Counted from the first letter of the stretch, positions 20,854-31,659 are shown. The stretch: 64,000 nt of DNA from Reticulitermes speratus (GCA_021186555.1 JAJKFL010000011.1:32537611-32601610); one strand, 5' to 3'. The notes: a model not told the origin generated them from the letters alone. A program made the numbers and translations.

Positions 20854-21066
20854 GAAATCTGCGGTCTTCTGGGGTATTATACGGCGTCGTGTGGTAATTG
20901 TTTACCGACGTTTCGGGACAACGTATCGGTCCCATCCTCACGGGTCAAGAGTCCGAGCCGGGCTCGGACTCTTCACGCGTGAGGATGGGATCGATACGTT
21001 GTCCCGAAACGTCGGTAAACAATTACCACACGACGCCGTATAATACCCCAGAAGACCGCAGATTTC
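20854..21066. mobile_element. Near-perfect 213-bp palindrome, Penelope-type
   Basis: Two arms of about 106 bp meet at 20960 with almost no spacer. I see only a few mismatches, for example ACGGGTCAAGA versus ACGCGTGAAGA. Each arm carries TTACCGACGTTTCGGGAC with stem II GGGAC/GTCCC and GAGGATGGGA. The core reads GTGAGGA instead of CTGANGA, so both are variant hammerhead-like motifs. The outer ends read GCGGTCTTCTGGGGT, a text shared with the elements at 23884 and 47073. Confidence 0.8.
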
Positions 21067-21182
21067 ATCAACATCGCGGCGGAAGCCTCAAATCAAGACA
21101 TAGACAGAAGGCGGTTTATAAACTTTCAACTATACGATGACAGTTACTGTCTTCTCGAATGTGACACTGCGGATTTCGGTAG

Positions 21183-21251
21183 AGAGGTAAAGTGTAAAGT
21201 TTTCGCTGTCCAAGCCATGAAGTCATATAGAGGAAGCAGGGGTATGGCTCC
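21183..21251 (-). mobile_element. SINE-B2, 3' part, split by SINE-A
   Basis: GAGGTAAAG...GCTGTCCAAGCCATGAAG and GCAGGGGTATGGCTCC are the 3' end of a minus-strand SINE-B. The copy resumes at 21477 after a nested SINE-A. Confidence 0.8.
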
Positions 21252-21476
21252 CCGCCATTGTGCAACAGCCCTAGTGGGCCAGGGCCTCCTCATTATCGAG
21301 GCTTCACGATCACACTCATTTAGACACATCACATTCGGTAGGACTCCTCTGGACGAGTGATCAGCCCGTCGCAGAGACCTCTACCTGACAACACACAACA
21401 CTCACAATAGACAGACATCCATGCCCCTGGCGGGATTCGAACCCAAAATCCCTGCAGGCGAGCGACCACAGAAGGT
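21252..21476 (-). mobile_element. SINE-A nested inside SINE-B, 5'-truncated
   Basis: Body from GCAACAGCCCTAGTGGG to GGGATTCGAACCC; the box A part of the head is missing. The host SINE-B supplies the duplication GTATGGCTCC/GTATGGCTGC (21242-21251, 21477-21486; 9 of 10). Confidence 0.85.
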
Positions 21477-21702
21477 GTATGGCTGCACTCATTCTTAACC
21501 TTGGCACTAGATGGAGGTAACTAACTTCACGCCCCGGCTGCTTTTCTCCCGGCGGAAAGGACCCCGGTAATTTTTGAATAGGAAGTTTGGTGGGCCCCAG
21601 AACCGGTCTGGACGTTTTGGAGAAGAGAAAAATTATCTTGCGTATACCGGGATTCTAAACCCGGACCACCTAACCCGTAGCCTAGTTGCTATACTATACA
21701 GC
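21477..21702 (-). mobile_element. SINE-B2, 5' part with head
   Basis: Continues the split SINE-B: ACTCATTCTTAACC, CACGCCCCGGCTGC, GGTCTGGACG, GAGAAAAATTATC, box B-like GGGATTCTAAACCC and the head CTAGTTGCTATACTA. Confidence 0.82.
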
Positions 21703-21879
21703 TTTCCGCAGTATTGGTACTATTCTACCAAACTGCAATGCCTACACCCCAGAAGAGAGCATTCCTTGTAGTCAGAGCCGTGAGAACCCCAAATCTGAAA
21801 TATTTAAATGAGATTTAAGGTGTTCGGTAACATTATGGTTTATGACAGTGAGATGTTATGCAGACATCTGCAGCGCCTG

Positions 21880-21960
21880 TCTTCAGGGTAAATTATGGCA
21901 GCAAGCTGTCCCGAAACGTCGGTAACCACATACCAAACAACTTAGTGTAATAGCCCAAAA
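21880..21960 (+). mobile_element. Penelope-type fragment with half hammerhead motif
   Basis: GCTGTCCCGAAACGTCGGTAACC (21898-21920) is the 3' half of the motif. The CTGANGA half is not recognisable. Confidence 0.4.
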
Positions 21961-22042
21961 GATCATACATCTATAGTGGTTCCGTCTTTGTCCATTTTTC
22001 ATGTTTTCTATAGTACAATTTGCAATAGTACTACTTTCTATT

Positions 22043-22515
22043 TTAGGCGAATTCGCAAAATTGTGAAAAGCGACCATTAGCTTCGTCATGTCTGTCTGTC
22101 CGTACGTCCATCTGTTCTCAAGGAACAACTCGGCTCCCACTGGACAGATTTTCGTGAAATTTGATATTTGAAGATTTCTCAAAAAAAGTGTCGACAAAAT
22201 TCAAGTTTGATTAAAATCTGACAACAATAACAGGTACATTACATGAAGACCCATGTACATTTATGACAATATCTCCCTGAATTTTTTTTCTTAAAATGAG
22301 AAATATTTCAGACAAAAGCTGTAGACAAAATCAAAATATATTTTGTGTTCAATAAATTTTTTTTTCCCCCGAAAATCGTGCCGTTTACGAGACAATGTAG
22401 ACAAAACTTGTAGAGCCAGATGCAGGGTACAGAAGAGAATATAATGCGGGGCAGAAAAGATGCGATTTGCTTGCCAGATAACTGCGGCAAGAATACAGAC
22501 ACACGCGTTCATAAT
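22043..22515 (-). mobile_element. G-repeat copy 2
   Basis: Starts TTAGGCGAATTCGCAAAATTG and contains GTCTGTCTGTCCG, CTCGGCTCCCACTGGACAG and AAAATGAGAAATATTTC. It is the same family as 11941 in reverse orientation. Confidence 0.78.
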
Positions 22516-22519
22516 CTTC

Positions 22520-23205
22520 TTCTTCTACAGGCGCGACAACCTCATCCTTTGTAGGTTTTGGCCTTCATCTCTTCCCATCCTGGATGCAGTTTATCCAGTT
22601 TTTTTACTTTTTGAGTCCTCAAGTCTGCCATAACATCATCTTCCCATCTATTCTTCGGTCTTCCATGCATTCTTGTATAAATAGGCTTCCAATTATAGAT
22701 TCTTTTAACCAATCTGTCATTTTGCATTCGGTACACATGCCCAAATCACCCTAGTCTTTGTGCTTAATATGATTTACTATGCTCTTATACTTTATCAGTT
22801 TATTAAGCTCTTCATTTGTTTTAATTCTCCATGAGCCATTTATATTTTTACTTGGGCCAAAAATCCTTCTTAATATCTTCCTTTCGAATATGAGCAATTT
22901 TTGCTTCATTGCTTCTTTCAGGACCCATGTTTCAGAGCCATAGGTAACTACCGGTCTTATAACCGTTCTAAAACAAATGCAATTTTAAACTCTTTGCAAT
23001 TAATTTACTTTTAAATAAGGTTTGGTTTGCATAATATGCTTTGTTACCTTGGATTATCCTTGTTTTAATCCCTTCTTCTATGGTATTATCTCCATTTACA
23101 ATTGATCCAAGATATTTGTATGAGCTCATTTGCTCTAGACATGTAACGTTACAGTTAAGTCCTGTCACTTTATGTGTTTTTTTTTTGCACATTTGAAGTA
23201 TTTAG
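22520..23205 (-). pseudogene. Non-LTR RT carboxy-terminal part, family 3
   Basis: Translated on the minus strand it gives SYKYLGSIVNGDNTIEEGIK and GNKAYYANQTLFKSKLIAKS (22968-23192). Further frames give RPVVTYGSETWVLKEAMKQK and RKILRRIFGPSKN, and finally YTRMHGRPKNRWEDDVM (22542-22736). This order (YLG motif, YGSETW, RILRRIFGP, GRPKNRWEDDV) is the usual RT-to-C-terminal layout of insect non-LTR retrotransposons. Frameshifts separate the pieces. Nothing upstream of the thumb region remains, so it is a dead 5'-truncated copy. It is distinct from families 1 and 2. Confidence 0.82.
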
Positions 23206-23883
23206 TTTTTCGCGTGTTTACACGTTCATAATATTTAACACATTTCTTTTCCACGGCCGCAATGGTTACACGAACGCCCCTCATTGTTACGTTATACGTA
23301 AACTTGCACAGACGGTTCCAATTTTATGCGCCATGTCGCTCGACAAAAGCGTGAAGTGCAAGGTGACAGAAGGTGACCAGTAAAGTAGATGTTCTTCCCA
23401 TAAGCAGGGTAGAAGTGGGATCTCAACACGTGTGTCTGTTAGCAGCATTGTAATAGCAAAGTGTGGTGATTGTGCTGTCAGAATGATTCATGCGTTTTAA
23501 CGCGTGTTCCAGGAGCAGTGCCTGTATTGACACTGTGTAACTGATTCACTTTCAGAGACCTTGGGTCTAAGTTTAGTATTTCAACATAAGTTCAGTACCA
23601 AGAAAGAAAATATGGCGGGTCCAATAAAGAAATCTGGGTATTCCCGTCTTGTTGATACAAGGCTGATGCACGTTTGGGCTACGGAGAAACCGATGGTTAG
23701 TACCGGTGCGTTTGTCAACGGAGCCTGTAGGCAAGTGGAGGGCCATGAGCCACCTGAAATATTAGAAACGAAACAAACGAACCACTCCTATTATACTCGA
23801 TGAATTATCGCAACTCCATGAAGCAGAAGCCTTGTGAAGAACTAACAGTTCGTGATTTTAGGTTCCTGCCGCGGTGTAGACGA
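23206..23883. other. Unassigned sequence
   Basis: One 80-codon plus-strand frame (23561-23803) contains no recognised domain. No repeat match within the window. Confidence 0.4.
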
Positions 23884-24070
23884 GATCTACGCTGTTTTGA
23901 GATTTTACGCAGCTAGAATGGTAGTTTCGTGCCGACGTTTCGGAACAACGTATCGGTCCCATCTTCAAAGGTCAAACAGCCCCTTCAAGATGGGACCCAT
24001 AGATTGTCCCAAAACGTCGGTACGAAGCTACCATTCTACGCTGCGTAGAATCCCAAAAGAACGCAGATCT
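23884..24070. mobile_element. Penelope-type inverted-repeat unit
   Basis: The arms (about 23884-23980 and 23985-24070) pair through ACGCAG, AGAATGGTAG, CCGACGTTTCGGA and GTCCCATCTTC. Hammerhead-like copies lie at 23932-23972 (minus; TTGAAGA, GGGAC/GTTCC) and 23986-24024 (plus; decayed). The arms diverge more than those at 20854. Confidence 0.65.
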
Positions 24071-24077
24071 AAACTAA

Positions 24078-24255
24078 GAGTTCCTCAGATAGTCAAAAAA
24101 ATTCCCCGCATTTTATGTAATCCCGAAGTTCATTACCGTGTTCACAACAGCCCGCCACTTGTCCCTATCGTGAACCAGAGCAAACCAGTCCACGCCGTCA
24201 CACCCTATCGCTTGAAGATCCATTTTATAATTACCCTCCCATCGGGTTTTTAGCC
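24078..24255 (-). pseudogene. Non-LTR RT tail fragment, family 2
   Basis: CCCGAAGTTCATTACCG, CAACAGCCCGCCAC and TTGAAGATCCATTTTA match 59702-59820 base for base in many blocks. It encodes the MNFG end and the LQ-GVTAWTGL-like stretch, now broken. Confidence 0.72.
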
Positions 24256-24274
24256 ATTTTGTAACATGTTAATT

Positions 24275-24465
24275 TTTTACGGCGAGGAGTTGTTAGCAAA
24301 CGCCCAACCACCAAGCTGGAGGACCACCCCTTGTCAGCTGTCCGCGACTTCTTATTCACTATATTCGCAGCTGCTCTGCATCTCTACAGGCCGTCTCCTC
24401 CATCCGCAACCTGAGGATGTGTCGTGTCCTCTTATAATGCCAGTAAATTACGTATAATTATTTAG
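24275..24465 (+). mobile_element. Dispersed repeat fragment of unknown class
   Basis: ACGGCGAGGAGTTGTTAG and CGCCCAACCACCAAGCTGG are followed by a proline- and cysteine-poor, non-coding stretch. The block CGCCCAACC-CCAA-CTGGAGGACCA recurs at 60347-60373. Confidence 0.45.
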
Positions 24466-25472
24466 TCTGGTGTCATCAGTGTACTCCTGTATCTTTTACC
24501 AGAAATTAAATTCAATAAAACTGAAGAGAATTTTGTATAATACAAGCAAAACTGAATATGCGGATATGAGAGCTACTTTCGACGCCTAATGCCAAGGCAC
24601 ACCTGCCAATTAGTGTTTCAGTGTTTATAATCTAAAATTGGTGGCGTTTTGCCACTGAAGTTCAAACGATTGCCCACGCTCGTGACAGTTAACCCACTTC
24701 CCTCGAGCACCATGCAGTCCCGTCGCAAGTCTGCAGCCTTCTATTAGCCCTGCCAGCGCACGTGGCAGACTGAAACCACCCGGCCTGCGTCACCGCATGC
24801 CCTGCTCGTGCGAAGCTGGCCTAAATTCTCCGAAAACACTTAGGATGAGAGATTCAGTGATAAATTTCTTATCATGACACAATGATATCACGGGGGTTTT
24901 AACGGTTCTAACATTCCGCCGCCAGATAATATGAATGTTGTGTCAGACGTCTCAGAGTGTCGACACTCGATTGTGATTCATGTAACCGGCCCACTAAGAA
25001 ATGATTGCAAGGCAGAGTATTTAAATTTAATTGTAATACGCACACGTTCCCTTCACTATTGGTAGCACGAGACTTGGTATAGTAGCATTACATCCACAAA
25101 GTCCCTGTCATTTTGCATAACGACCTTCAGCGCCAGTCTCACAAAACTTACGGCCCTCCTACCTCAGTCACGTGATTGCAGCTGCTACTTAAGCAGACCA
25201 ATACTGGCACCTCCACCGCTCTGATTGCAGAAACACACTGATCTACGCGCACACGACTTCGCGCACTCTCCCTATTTGTGACATCAGGTTAGGCTCGCTA
25301 ATGTTACCTGCACTTGAAGCTGGAGACTTTGTGGAATTAATCCTGCTATAGGTAGATATGTTTTGCGACAGAGCTCTGCGACACTATTTCCTATTCTTTT
25401 CACAAATTCTGCTGCCGCAAAGCTGAGTCCCGAAGTACATCAAAGTCTCCGAAAGAAATATGCTTATTCCAT
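24466..25472. other. Unassigned sequence
   Basis: About 1 kb in which I recognise no repeat, gene or RNA. Confidence 0.45.
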
Positions 25473-25514
25473 CCACCTTGAAGATGGAGGTAGCAGGTTT
25501 CTTCGAAACATTCG
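25473..25514 (+). ncRNA. Hammerhead-like motif, partly decayed
   Basis: TTGAAGA, stem II GAGG/CTTC with one wobble, GAAAC, ATTC. The GTH site is altered. Confidence 0.35.
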
Positions 25515-25554
25515 CAACAACGTATTACAGACTACATACATATAACCCAAACAA

Positions 25555-25894
25555 GATAATGTACGTAAACGTAACATTGTGGCGCGTTCGCGTAACCAAT
25601 ATTGCCACCGAAACGCAAGAATGGGTTCCTCTTGCACTGTTGTAAAACTTCGAAATATTTCCTACTGCTGTTAACAATACAAACGTACTTAGATGTTCAC
25701 GTAAATTGTCCGATTTTTTGTCCGATTTTAATCAAATCTGGAGTTTGTGGTCAGATTTTCGTAAAAGTCCGCAATATCAAATTTCACGAAAATCCGTCCA
25801 GTGGGAGCCGCGCTAATACGTATGGACACACGGACGGACAAACATGACAAAGCTAGCCGTCGCTTTCCGCACCTTGTGCGAAAGCGCCTAAAAC
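25555..25894 (+). mobile_element. G-repeat copy 3, short subtype
   Basis: AATGTACGTAAACGTAACATTGTGGCG starts it and GCGAAAGCGCCTAAAACC ends it. It shares GTGGGAGCC and GACGGACAAAC with the long copies but lacks about 170 bp of the middle, as does the copy at 51177. Confidence 0.75.
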
Positions 25895-26019
25895 CACGAC
25901 GCAAATTCTCGCCTTCGTTTTCCCAATGTTATGATACAGGTTTAACGCTGACGGAAATCACAAGCTACGAAGCTTCTCTTAATGCACTTTTCTCCATTCC
26001 AGCGTAGGTTCAATTTCTC

Positions 26020-26192
26020 TCATACCGAGCAAGTTGGCAAAAACCGTAAAGCTTCTGACTTGCGTTCGGGACGTCTCCGCTTCGAATCTCAGACGGGACA
26101 TCAACTATCCTTACGTTTCTCGTGGTTTTCCCTAGTCTCTCCAGGTAAGTGCCTACAATTAGGCCACGACCACGTCCGTCCACATCCGTCAA
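26020..26192 (+). mobile_element. SINE-E (tRNA-like)
   Basis: TTGCGTTCGGGACGTCTCCGC, a box B-like CTTCGAATCTC, CTCGTGGTTTTCCC, AGTCTCTCCAGGTAAGTGCC and GGCCACGACCACG. Matches copies at 19020, 49362 and 53925. Confidence 0.62.
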
Positions 26193-26262
26193 ATTCATTA
26201 TTGACTACAATCATTCAAAACTGTATTGACTGGGTTACTGGCAGCGTTGTTACATAAACTAC

Positions 26263-26505
26263 TTTTTTTTTCCAATGGCTCGACAGCCCCTTGGGGGCCT
26301 AGGCCGCCTCATTTTTCGAGGCTTCACGATCACACACTTTAGACACCCCACACTCGGTAGGACTCCTCTGGACGTGGGACCAGCTCGTCGCAGAGACCTC
26401 TACCTGAGAACACACAACACGCCCTAGGCGGGATTCGAACCTAAAATCCCAGTAAGCGTGCGGCCGTAGACTCACGCCTTAGACCGCGCGGCCAATGGGA
26501 TTGGC
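26263..26505 (-). mobile_element. SINE-A, full length, perfect duplication
   Basis: Flanked by GTTACATAAACTAC (26249-26262, 26506-26519), 14 of 14. The body is slightly shortened around the GTGTTG stretch. The perfect duplication marks a young insertion. Confidence 0.92.
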
Positions 26506-26750
26506 GTTACATAAACTACACAAAAATAAATATTCCTTAAACGCAAATATTGTACTCAGGGGCATACAAAATATGAGTACACCGCAGTCCAAATAATTGC
26601 GTCGAGAGGTGACGTCTCATGTATTATCAGTTCTAAGAAACTCTGAAGATGTTAGCTGCTTATTTTCGTGCCGCCTTTACGGTATGAAGCGTAAGTCCAT
26701 GTCTCAAGACGTCACCATTTCTGTGAATATATCTGACTGAAAGGGTAGCT

Positions 26751-26903
26751 CAGCAGCACACAAATCCCGGGCATCAGGTTGCCCCGGGCGACTAGATTGC
26801 CTTCGGTAGGGCCTAATATTCGTCGGTCTTCATTATAGAACTTGCTTCTAGCGCCTAGATTTCTGTTATGGTCGTAGACTTTTGGAAAATTTATGCACCC
26901 CTG
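26751..26903. mobile_element. hAT-like MITE, 153 bp
   Basis: The left end CAGCAGCACACAAATCC and the reverse complement of the right end CAGGGGTGCATAAATTTTCC are imperfect inverted repeats. Flanking 8-mers GGGTAGCT/GGATAGCT match 7 of 8. Related single ends are at 6161 and 37981. Confidence 0.6.
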
Positions 26904-27703
26904 GGATAGCTTGTTTGTGACGTTGCAACGGTCGCGTGCTGTACAGACTTTAGTCCCACGAGACCACCTACCGGTCCCCGCAGTGCTGACCTTACGATGC
27001 ATAATAATCGCCGGAAAGGTGAAAGTTGAGTGAGGAACAAGGCTTGACTGCAGCGACATGCGTCATCTTTATTCATAGACGCCGCCACATGATTACTAAT
27101 CAGCTTCATAATTAATTATAATTGGAACTTTTACGTACGTGGTGTTATAATGCGCAATTAGCATACTTTTTTTTTCAAAACCTCCAGAATAATTGGCGTT
27201 TCTTGCCATATAGAGTATTATTGATGATTCAAGAGAACAGCTTTGACCTTCACACCGTGGGAATGGTGCCCCTCATCTGTGGTGTAAACTTGCGTAGAAA
27301 ACATATAGGTCCGCTCAAAAACACGAGTCTCTATCGCTGCATCTATCACTGTCCACTGGTCGCCGTTTCTGAACTGTTAGTTTACAAGAAGCCCAAATTC
27401 AAATTTATGCACGGCACTAACCTGATACAACACAACAAAAAATAATATAATTAACTTGCGTACACATCCTTTATTCAGCCCAGTGTTTTTTTAACTTGAA
27501 TACATCAGTTACCGGCCATAAACATGTAATTGTCTGACTTTCCCCTGCTCTACCACTGCCAAGGTCAAAGCCAACCTCGTGGCTCGATCACAGTAGCTAA
27601 GGTTTGATGCAGAAAATATGTAACTCTAAAGCCCATTCACAGTATAGGGACAGTCACGTTCCAGTCAAAAGTCGGTAACATATTTTTCACTGTGTTTCAA
27701 TAG
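26904..27703. other. Unassigned sequence
   Basis: An open frame of 107 codons (plus, 27122-27445) has no recognised domain or upstream signal. I regard it as chance. Confidence 0.45.
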
Positions 27704-28116
27704 CAGTGTTCACACTAGCGATCACGAACAGATGTATTTAAATACAAGGAAAGGATATTTTCCTTGACCGTCAGCGACAGTGAGCGGACCGTGAGCGGAC
27801 CGTAACCGAACCGTAAGTGGACCGTGCGCAGACCATGTGCGGACTGTGAGCGGATCGTAAGCGGACCGTGAACGGATCGTAAGCGGACAGTGAGCACACC
27901 ATGAGCAGACGGTAAGCGGACCGCGAGCAGACCATAAGCTGACCGTGAGCGGACCGTAATCAGACCGTGATCGGACCGTGATCGGACCGTGATCGGACCG
28001 TGATCAGACCGTGAGCGGGCCGTGAGAGGGCCTGTAGTAGTAATCGGGCTTAAAATGTTTGATTTATGCAATTCTATAACAACGCTGTATTACACTTCAG
28101 ATCGCTAGAGTGCTTG
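27704..28116. mobile_element. Probable DNA transposon remnant around an 11-bp array
   Basis: CTAGCGATC at 27714-27722 is inverted as GATCGCTAG at 28100-28108, with CAGTGTTCACA outside on the left. This looks like a pair of terminal repeats enclosing the tandem array. No clear target duplication was found. Confidence 0.4.
27776..28028. repeat. 11-bp minisatellite, 23 units
   Basis: Variants of GACCGTGAGCG repeat every 11 bp across 253 bp. Four consecutive GACCGTGATCG-type units near 27965-28008 are the most homogeneous. A 118-codon minus-strand frame over it (Arg/Ser/His/Gly rich) is a product of the 33-bp codon period. Confidence 0.92.
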
Positions 28117-28489
28117 ACTTTGTTCATCTTCTAGTATTCTAAACATAACACGACTTTTCGGGAACAGAGTCAGTCAGAACAACTGTTTCTGTCCGACCGA
28201 AATGTGTAGGAGTAGCCGCACTTTTTCAACTGAAGAATAAAACAGCTCAATTCGCCGAAACGGCATGTTCTTTTTCATGAACAAAGTCCCAAAATATAGT
28301 AAAAATGTTTTATTGCCACTGCTTCAGCAAGACTCGTTAAGAAATTTTAGTACACAAACATTAAGCCACAAGTTTTATTACGAAATATTGCGAATTCAAT
28401 CACTGACGAAGTCTGTAAACACTTTTTTAAATTTTAAGTTTTCAAATTTTTTAGACTTGATATTTTTACGTGCTTCAGATTTATATTAT

Positions 28490-28580
28490 GATTATTTTTT
28501 TGGTGTCGTGACGCCGTGTAGTCCGCCAGGCGTTTTAGTGAAGCCCATTTCCGCCATATTCTACCGTGCAAACGTGTTCA
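28490..28580 (+). mobile_element. Possible Penelope-type flank module
   Basis: GTGTCGTGACGCCGTGTAGTCC resembles TGTGATGCCATGTAGC at 54780, which lies just upstream of a hammerhead-like motif. No such motif follows here, so this is a weak assignment. The 28117-28490 and 28581-28746 stretches show nothing else, apart from GAAACGGCATG at 28257 after CTGAAGAA. Confidence 0.3.
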
Positions 28581-28746
28581 GCAAGTCCATCTAACATTCG
28601 GCTTATCTCCTACCAGAATACACGATGTCATATAACCTCTTTACGTCTAACCTTCAATTATGACATGCACTCGTGCACACGCTATCAGTTCAGGCTCGCA
28701 GGTTTCTACAGACTTTGGGACAGTATCAATGCTAACATGCGTTCAG

Positions 28747-29022
28747 TGAAGGTAAAGTTGTCCTGTCCAAGACATAAAGCGTATAGGTGGAGTTGTGGTA
28801 TTGCGCCACTCATTCTTAAACACGGCAATAAATGGAGGTGGTCAGCTTCACCCCTCAGTCGCTACACCCCCGTGAAAGAACCCCGGTACCCACTGAATAG
28901 GAGGCTGGGTGGGGCCCAGAGCCGGTCTGGACTTTTGAAGAACAGAAAAATCTCTTTCCTCCTGCCGGGATTCGAACCTGCAGCCCAGACAATATAGTGA
29001 CTAGGCTATTCCGGCTTCCGGC
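28747..29022 (-). mobile_element. SINE-B2, full length
   Basis: AAGGTAAAGTTGTCCTGTCCAAG at the tail end, ACCCACTGAATAGGAGGCTGGG, GGTCTGGAC, AGAAAAATCTC, box B (GGGATTCGAACCTG) and the head AGTGACTAGGCTATTCCGGC. Confidence 0.86.
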
Positions 29023-29723
29023 TATTTTCGTAAGCAGCATTTATTACACCGGTTAATAGCTAGTTTTTCGATAGGGGTTTGAATCCCGGACCTCTTGAAT
29101 ACAGAGAAGGATCGTTACCAAATCACCAGACTCCATCAGTTCAGATGTATTGAAACTTGACTATCTCAGATTTCACTATGTATAATACAGTCTGAGGACA
29201 TTACCGAATAATGTGCAAAGTGCATAAGCAAATGGCTGTTACAATGATGATAGATGAAGAAGAAAGCAATGAATATCTGTCTTTTTATGGATTCAGATTC
29301 AGCGAGGAATGACACGCAAGAATGATATTCAAGCGCAGCCATTAGGGACTCGTAAATAGCTGTAACATTGAGATCGATGTTGCGGGCTCTAGGTTGAATC
29401 CCCCTCTGACTCCGCCTGCACCGTAGGCAAAGCCCTCAACAGATGCGCACACACACACATCTAGCACTGTCTAATCCGCAGCAGTGCAACCTTTTCTGCA
29501 CCTTGCGTCTCCCCAGTAATTCTGTTAAAATGACGTAGTCACACACACCGTAGAAAGAACCCCCCCCCCCACCCTGCAGGCGATCATAACGGTGTTCAAG
29601 ACGATTCTTCCAGTTTTCAGGTCGCCGTATTGACTGGTAGATAGTTACTGAATTATTGGAGAAACCTGCTGCCTCCGGTCTCATTACTATATTTTTGGTC
29701 ACTGTAATTTTAGTCTTTTATGT
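29023..29723. other. Mostly unassigned, with two tRNA-like box B fragments
   Basis: GGGGTTTGAATCCCGGACC (29075-29093) and AGGTTGAATCCCC (29391-29403) look like Pol III box B remnants of old SINEs. A C10 run lies at 29560-29570. Nothing else recognised. Confidence 0.35.
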
Positions 29724-29764
29724 TGTTAAAGATGGAAGCAGAAAACTCCTTCGAAACGTCGGTA
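29724..29764 (+). ncRNA. Hammerhead-like motif
   Basis: TTAAAGA (core changed), stem II GAAG/CTTC, GAAAC, GTC, GGT. The 3' half is intact, the 5' core decayed. Downstream text ACCAATGGACATGGCATCATATCC resembles 9536-9560. Confidence 0.4.
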
Positions 29765-29799
29765 ACTTTTACCAATGGACATGGCATCATATCCTAGAG

Positions 29800-30312
29800 G
29801 ACTTGAATCTTCAAAGCCTCCATTTATCCAAGAACTTAATTCTTACAGTTATGTGCACATTTTAATATTATCTCGAAGATCTCACTTCCCACTGGCTGAA
29901 AAATATTGTTCCATAAGATAGTAGAAGCATTTGTACTGAACGCCTCTTAGCGTATTAACCATTTAAAGGGTAGTGGTAACTATATGTACCATGAGGTTCC
30001 ACATTTGAAAACGTTACACCTTGACTAGAGGCAGTATTAATGGTTGTTATATGGTTCTCAAAATAAACATCCTTTATATCTCTAAGCATTATTAACGAGG
30101 TGCCTTGGTAATGCAGTAGCAATGCGTTCTCTGTGAGGCATGAATGAATCTATCAACATGAGTTACATAAATTTCTGGATTCAAGAGCTCAAGCCAAACC
30201 ATCCTTGTGCTGAGGGCAGTAAAACACGGCCCAGTGCTTTGCGAATCATCTGTTTTGAATAATCTCAAAATATCACTGCCTGCTCCTGTATATCATGAGA
30301 TTAAACAAAACA
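29800..30312. other. Unassigned, with a relative of the 113-bp unit
   Basis: At 29957-30000, AAAGGGTAGTGGTAACTATATGTACC resembles part of the 113-bp unit at 10599-11163. The rest is unassigned. Confidence 0.4.
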
Positions 30313-30832
30313 GGAAATGTACGTATAACGTAACATGGAGGGGCGTTCGCGTAACCATCGTTGCCGTGGAAAAGCAATAAGTATTACATATTCTGGGCAT
30401 ATGTGTCTGTAGCCTTAGTTATCCAGCATGCGATGCGCATGCGCCATATTGTCATCTGTGGCCTGTCTGTCTCTACAATATCTTTCCACATTATCTCATA
30501 AACGGCACAATTTTCGAAAAAAATTTTTGAACATAAAATGTGTTGTTTGATCTCTCTACAAATTTTATCCGACACATTTCTCATTCTAAGAAGAATTCAG
30601 CGAGATACTATCATAAACGTACATAGGTCGTCATGTAAAGTACCCGTTATTATTGTCAGATTTTAGTGAAACTTGAATTTTTCGACAGATTTTTTAAAAA
30701 TCCTCAAATATCAAATTTCATGAAAATCCGGTCAGTGGAAGCCGAGTTGTTCCATGCAGATGGACAGACAGGCAGACAGACACGACGAAGATAATAGTCG
30801 CTTTTCGTAATTTTGCGAACGCGCCTAAAAAT
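30313..30832 (+). mobile_element. G-repeat copy 4, long subtype
   Basis: From AATGTACGTATAACGTAACATG to TTTTGCGAACGCGCCTAAAA. It has CAGCATGCGATGCGCATGCGC, TTTCTCATTCTAAGAAG and GACAGACAGGCAGACAG. It is the best-preserved full copy with both ends. Confidence 0.8.
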
Positions 30833-31098
30833 TGGCACTCCTGTACTAACTGTAGTCCTGTACATGCCGTAGACATTGCAGAAAATGGAGTCAAAATTTT
30901 TTCTTTGCTTCGGTCCGCCTTTGGTGCCTCATATATAGGCTGGGTTCAAAATACGTATTTATAATCTTAAGCAATAAGAGCCTGTTTCTGATTGATTAGT
31001 GTGTGTGTGTGAGGTTGCGTGCGTGTATTATTCATCCTCAGAGGACGTAGTTTCAGTGTCCGACTGTGTTAATCATCAGGCATCCTGACATTCACATA

Positions 31099-31282
31099 CA
31101 GTCGAACTCGGTTATAACGTCATGAAAAGGACTGAATGTTTTGTGTCGTTATAAACGAGTGTTGTTATAACCGAGGAATATAATATTACGTTAACAGCGA
31201 GGAATTAATTGGTACCACAGAATATCTGACGCAATGGGCGAGGTTTCGCTTTAACCGATGTCGTTATAACCGGGTTCGACTG
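31099..31282 (+). mobile_element. pogo/Tigger-like MITE copy 2, intact ends
   Basis: CAGTCGAACTCGGTTATAACG to CGTTATAACCGGGTTCGACTG, flanked by TA (31097-31098, 31283-31284). 184 bp. This is the best copy of the family. Confidence 0.88.
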
Positions 31283-31284
31283 TA

Positions 31285-31659
31285 CTTTGTCATCAAGCAC
31301 AAACGTATTAAACACGGCCTGATCTATGCAGCCCGCAGGGCTTTTTTATGAGGCCCTCTCACATTTTGATACGTCTATAAAATTTTACTGTCATTATTAT
31401 TTTATTGTATTGTGTAATACACCCACGAAATCGTGCAAAATAAAGCACAGACGTATTTTATGTCCTTCCATTTTTCTATATTAAGAATTTTTAAAGTAAA
31501 GAACGAAAAGGGAATGTGGCATTATTACGGCCTAAGATGTCAAATTGGATTTGGGGTTTGGTCTCTAAACCGGCTTACAGTTTGACTGACCCGATAAAGA
31601 TACTTTGTGATAAACTTCAAACGATCTTTTTCACTAGTTACATGTAAACATGTTACATT
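31285..31659. other. Unassigned AT-rich sequence
   Basis: Nothing recognised. Confidence 0.45.

Noticed and set aside
20898-21140. 80-codon plus-strand frame over the palindrome
   Set aside because: It spans both arms of the non-coding palindrome; the repeated NNYHT-like ends mirror the arms.
27122-27445. 107-codon plus-strand frame
   Set aside because: No recognised domain or start context; treated as chance.
27715-28071. 118-codon basic (Arg/Ser/His) minus-strand frame
   Set aside because: It is produced by an 11-bp repeat giving an 11-codon period.
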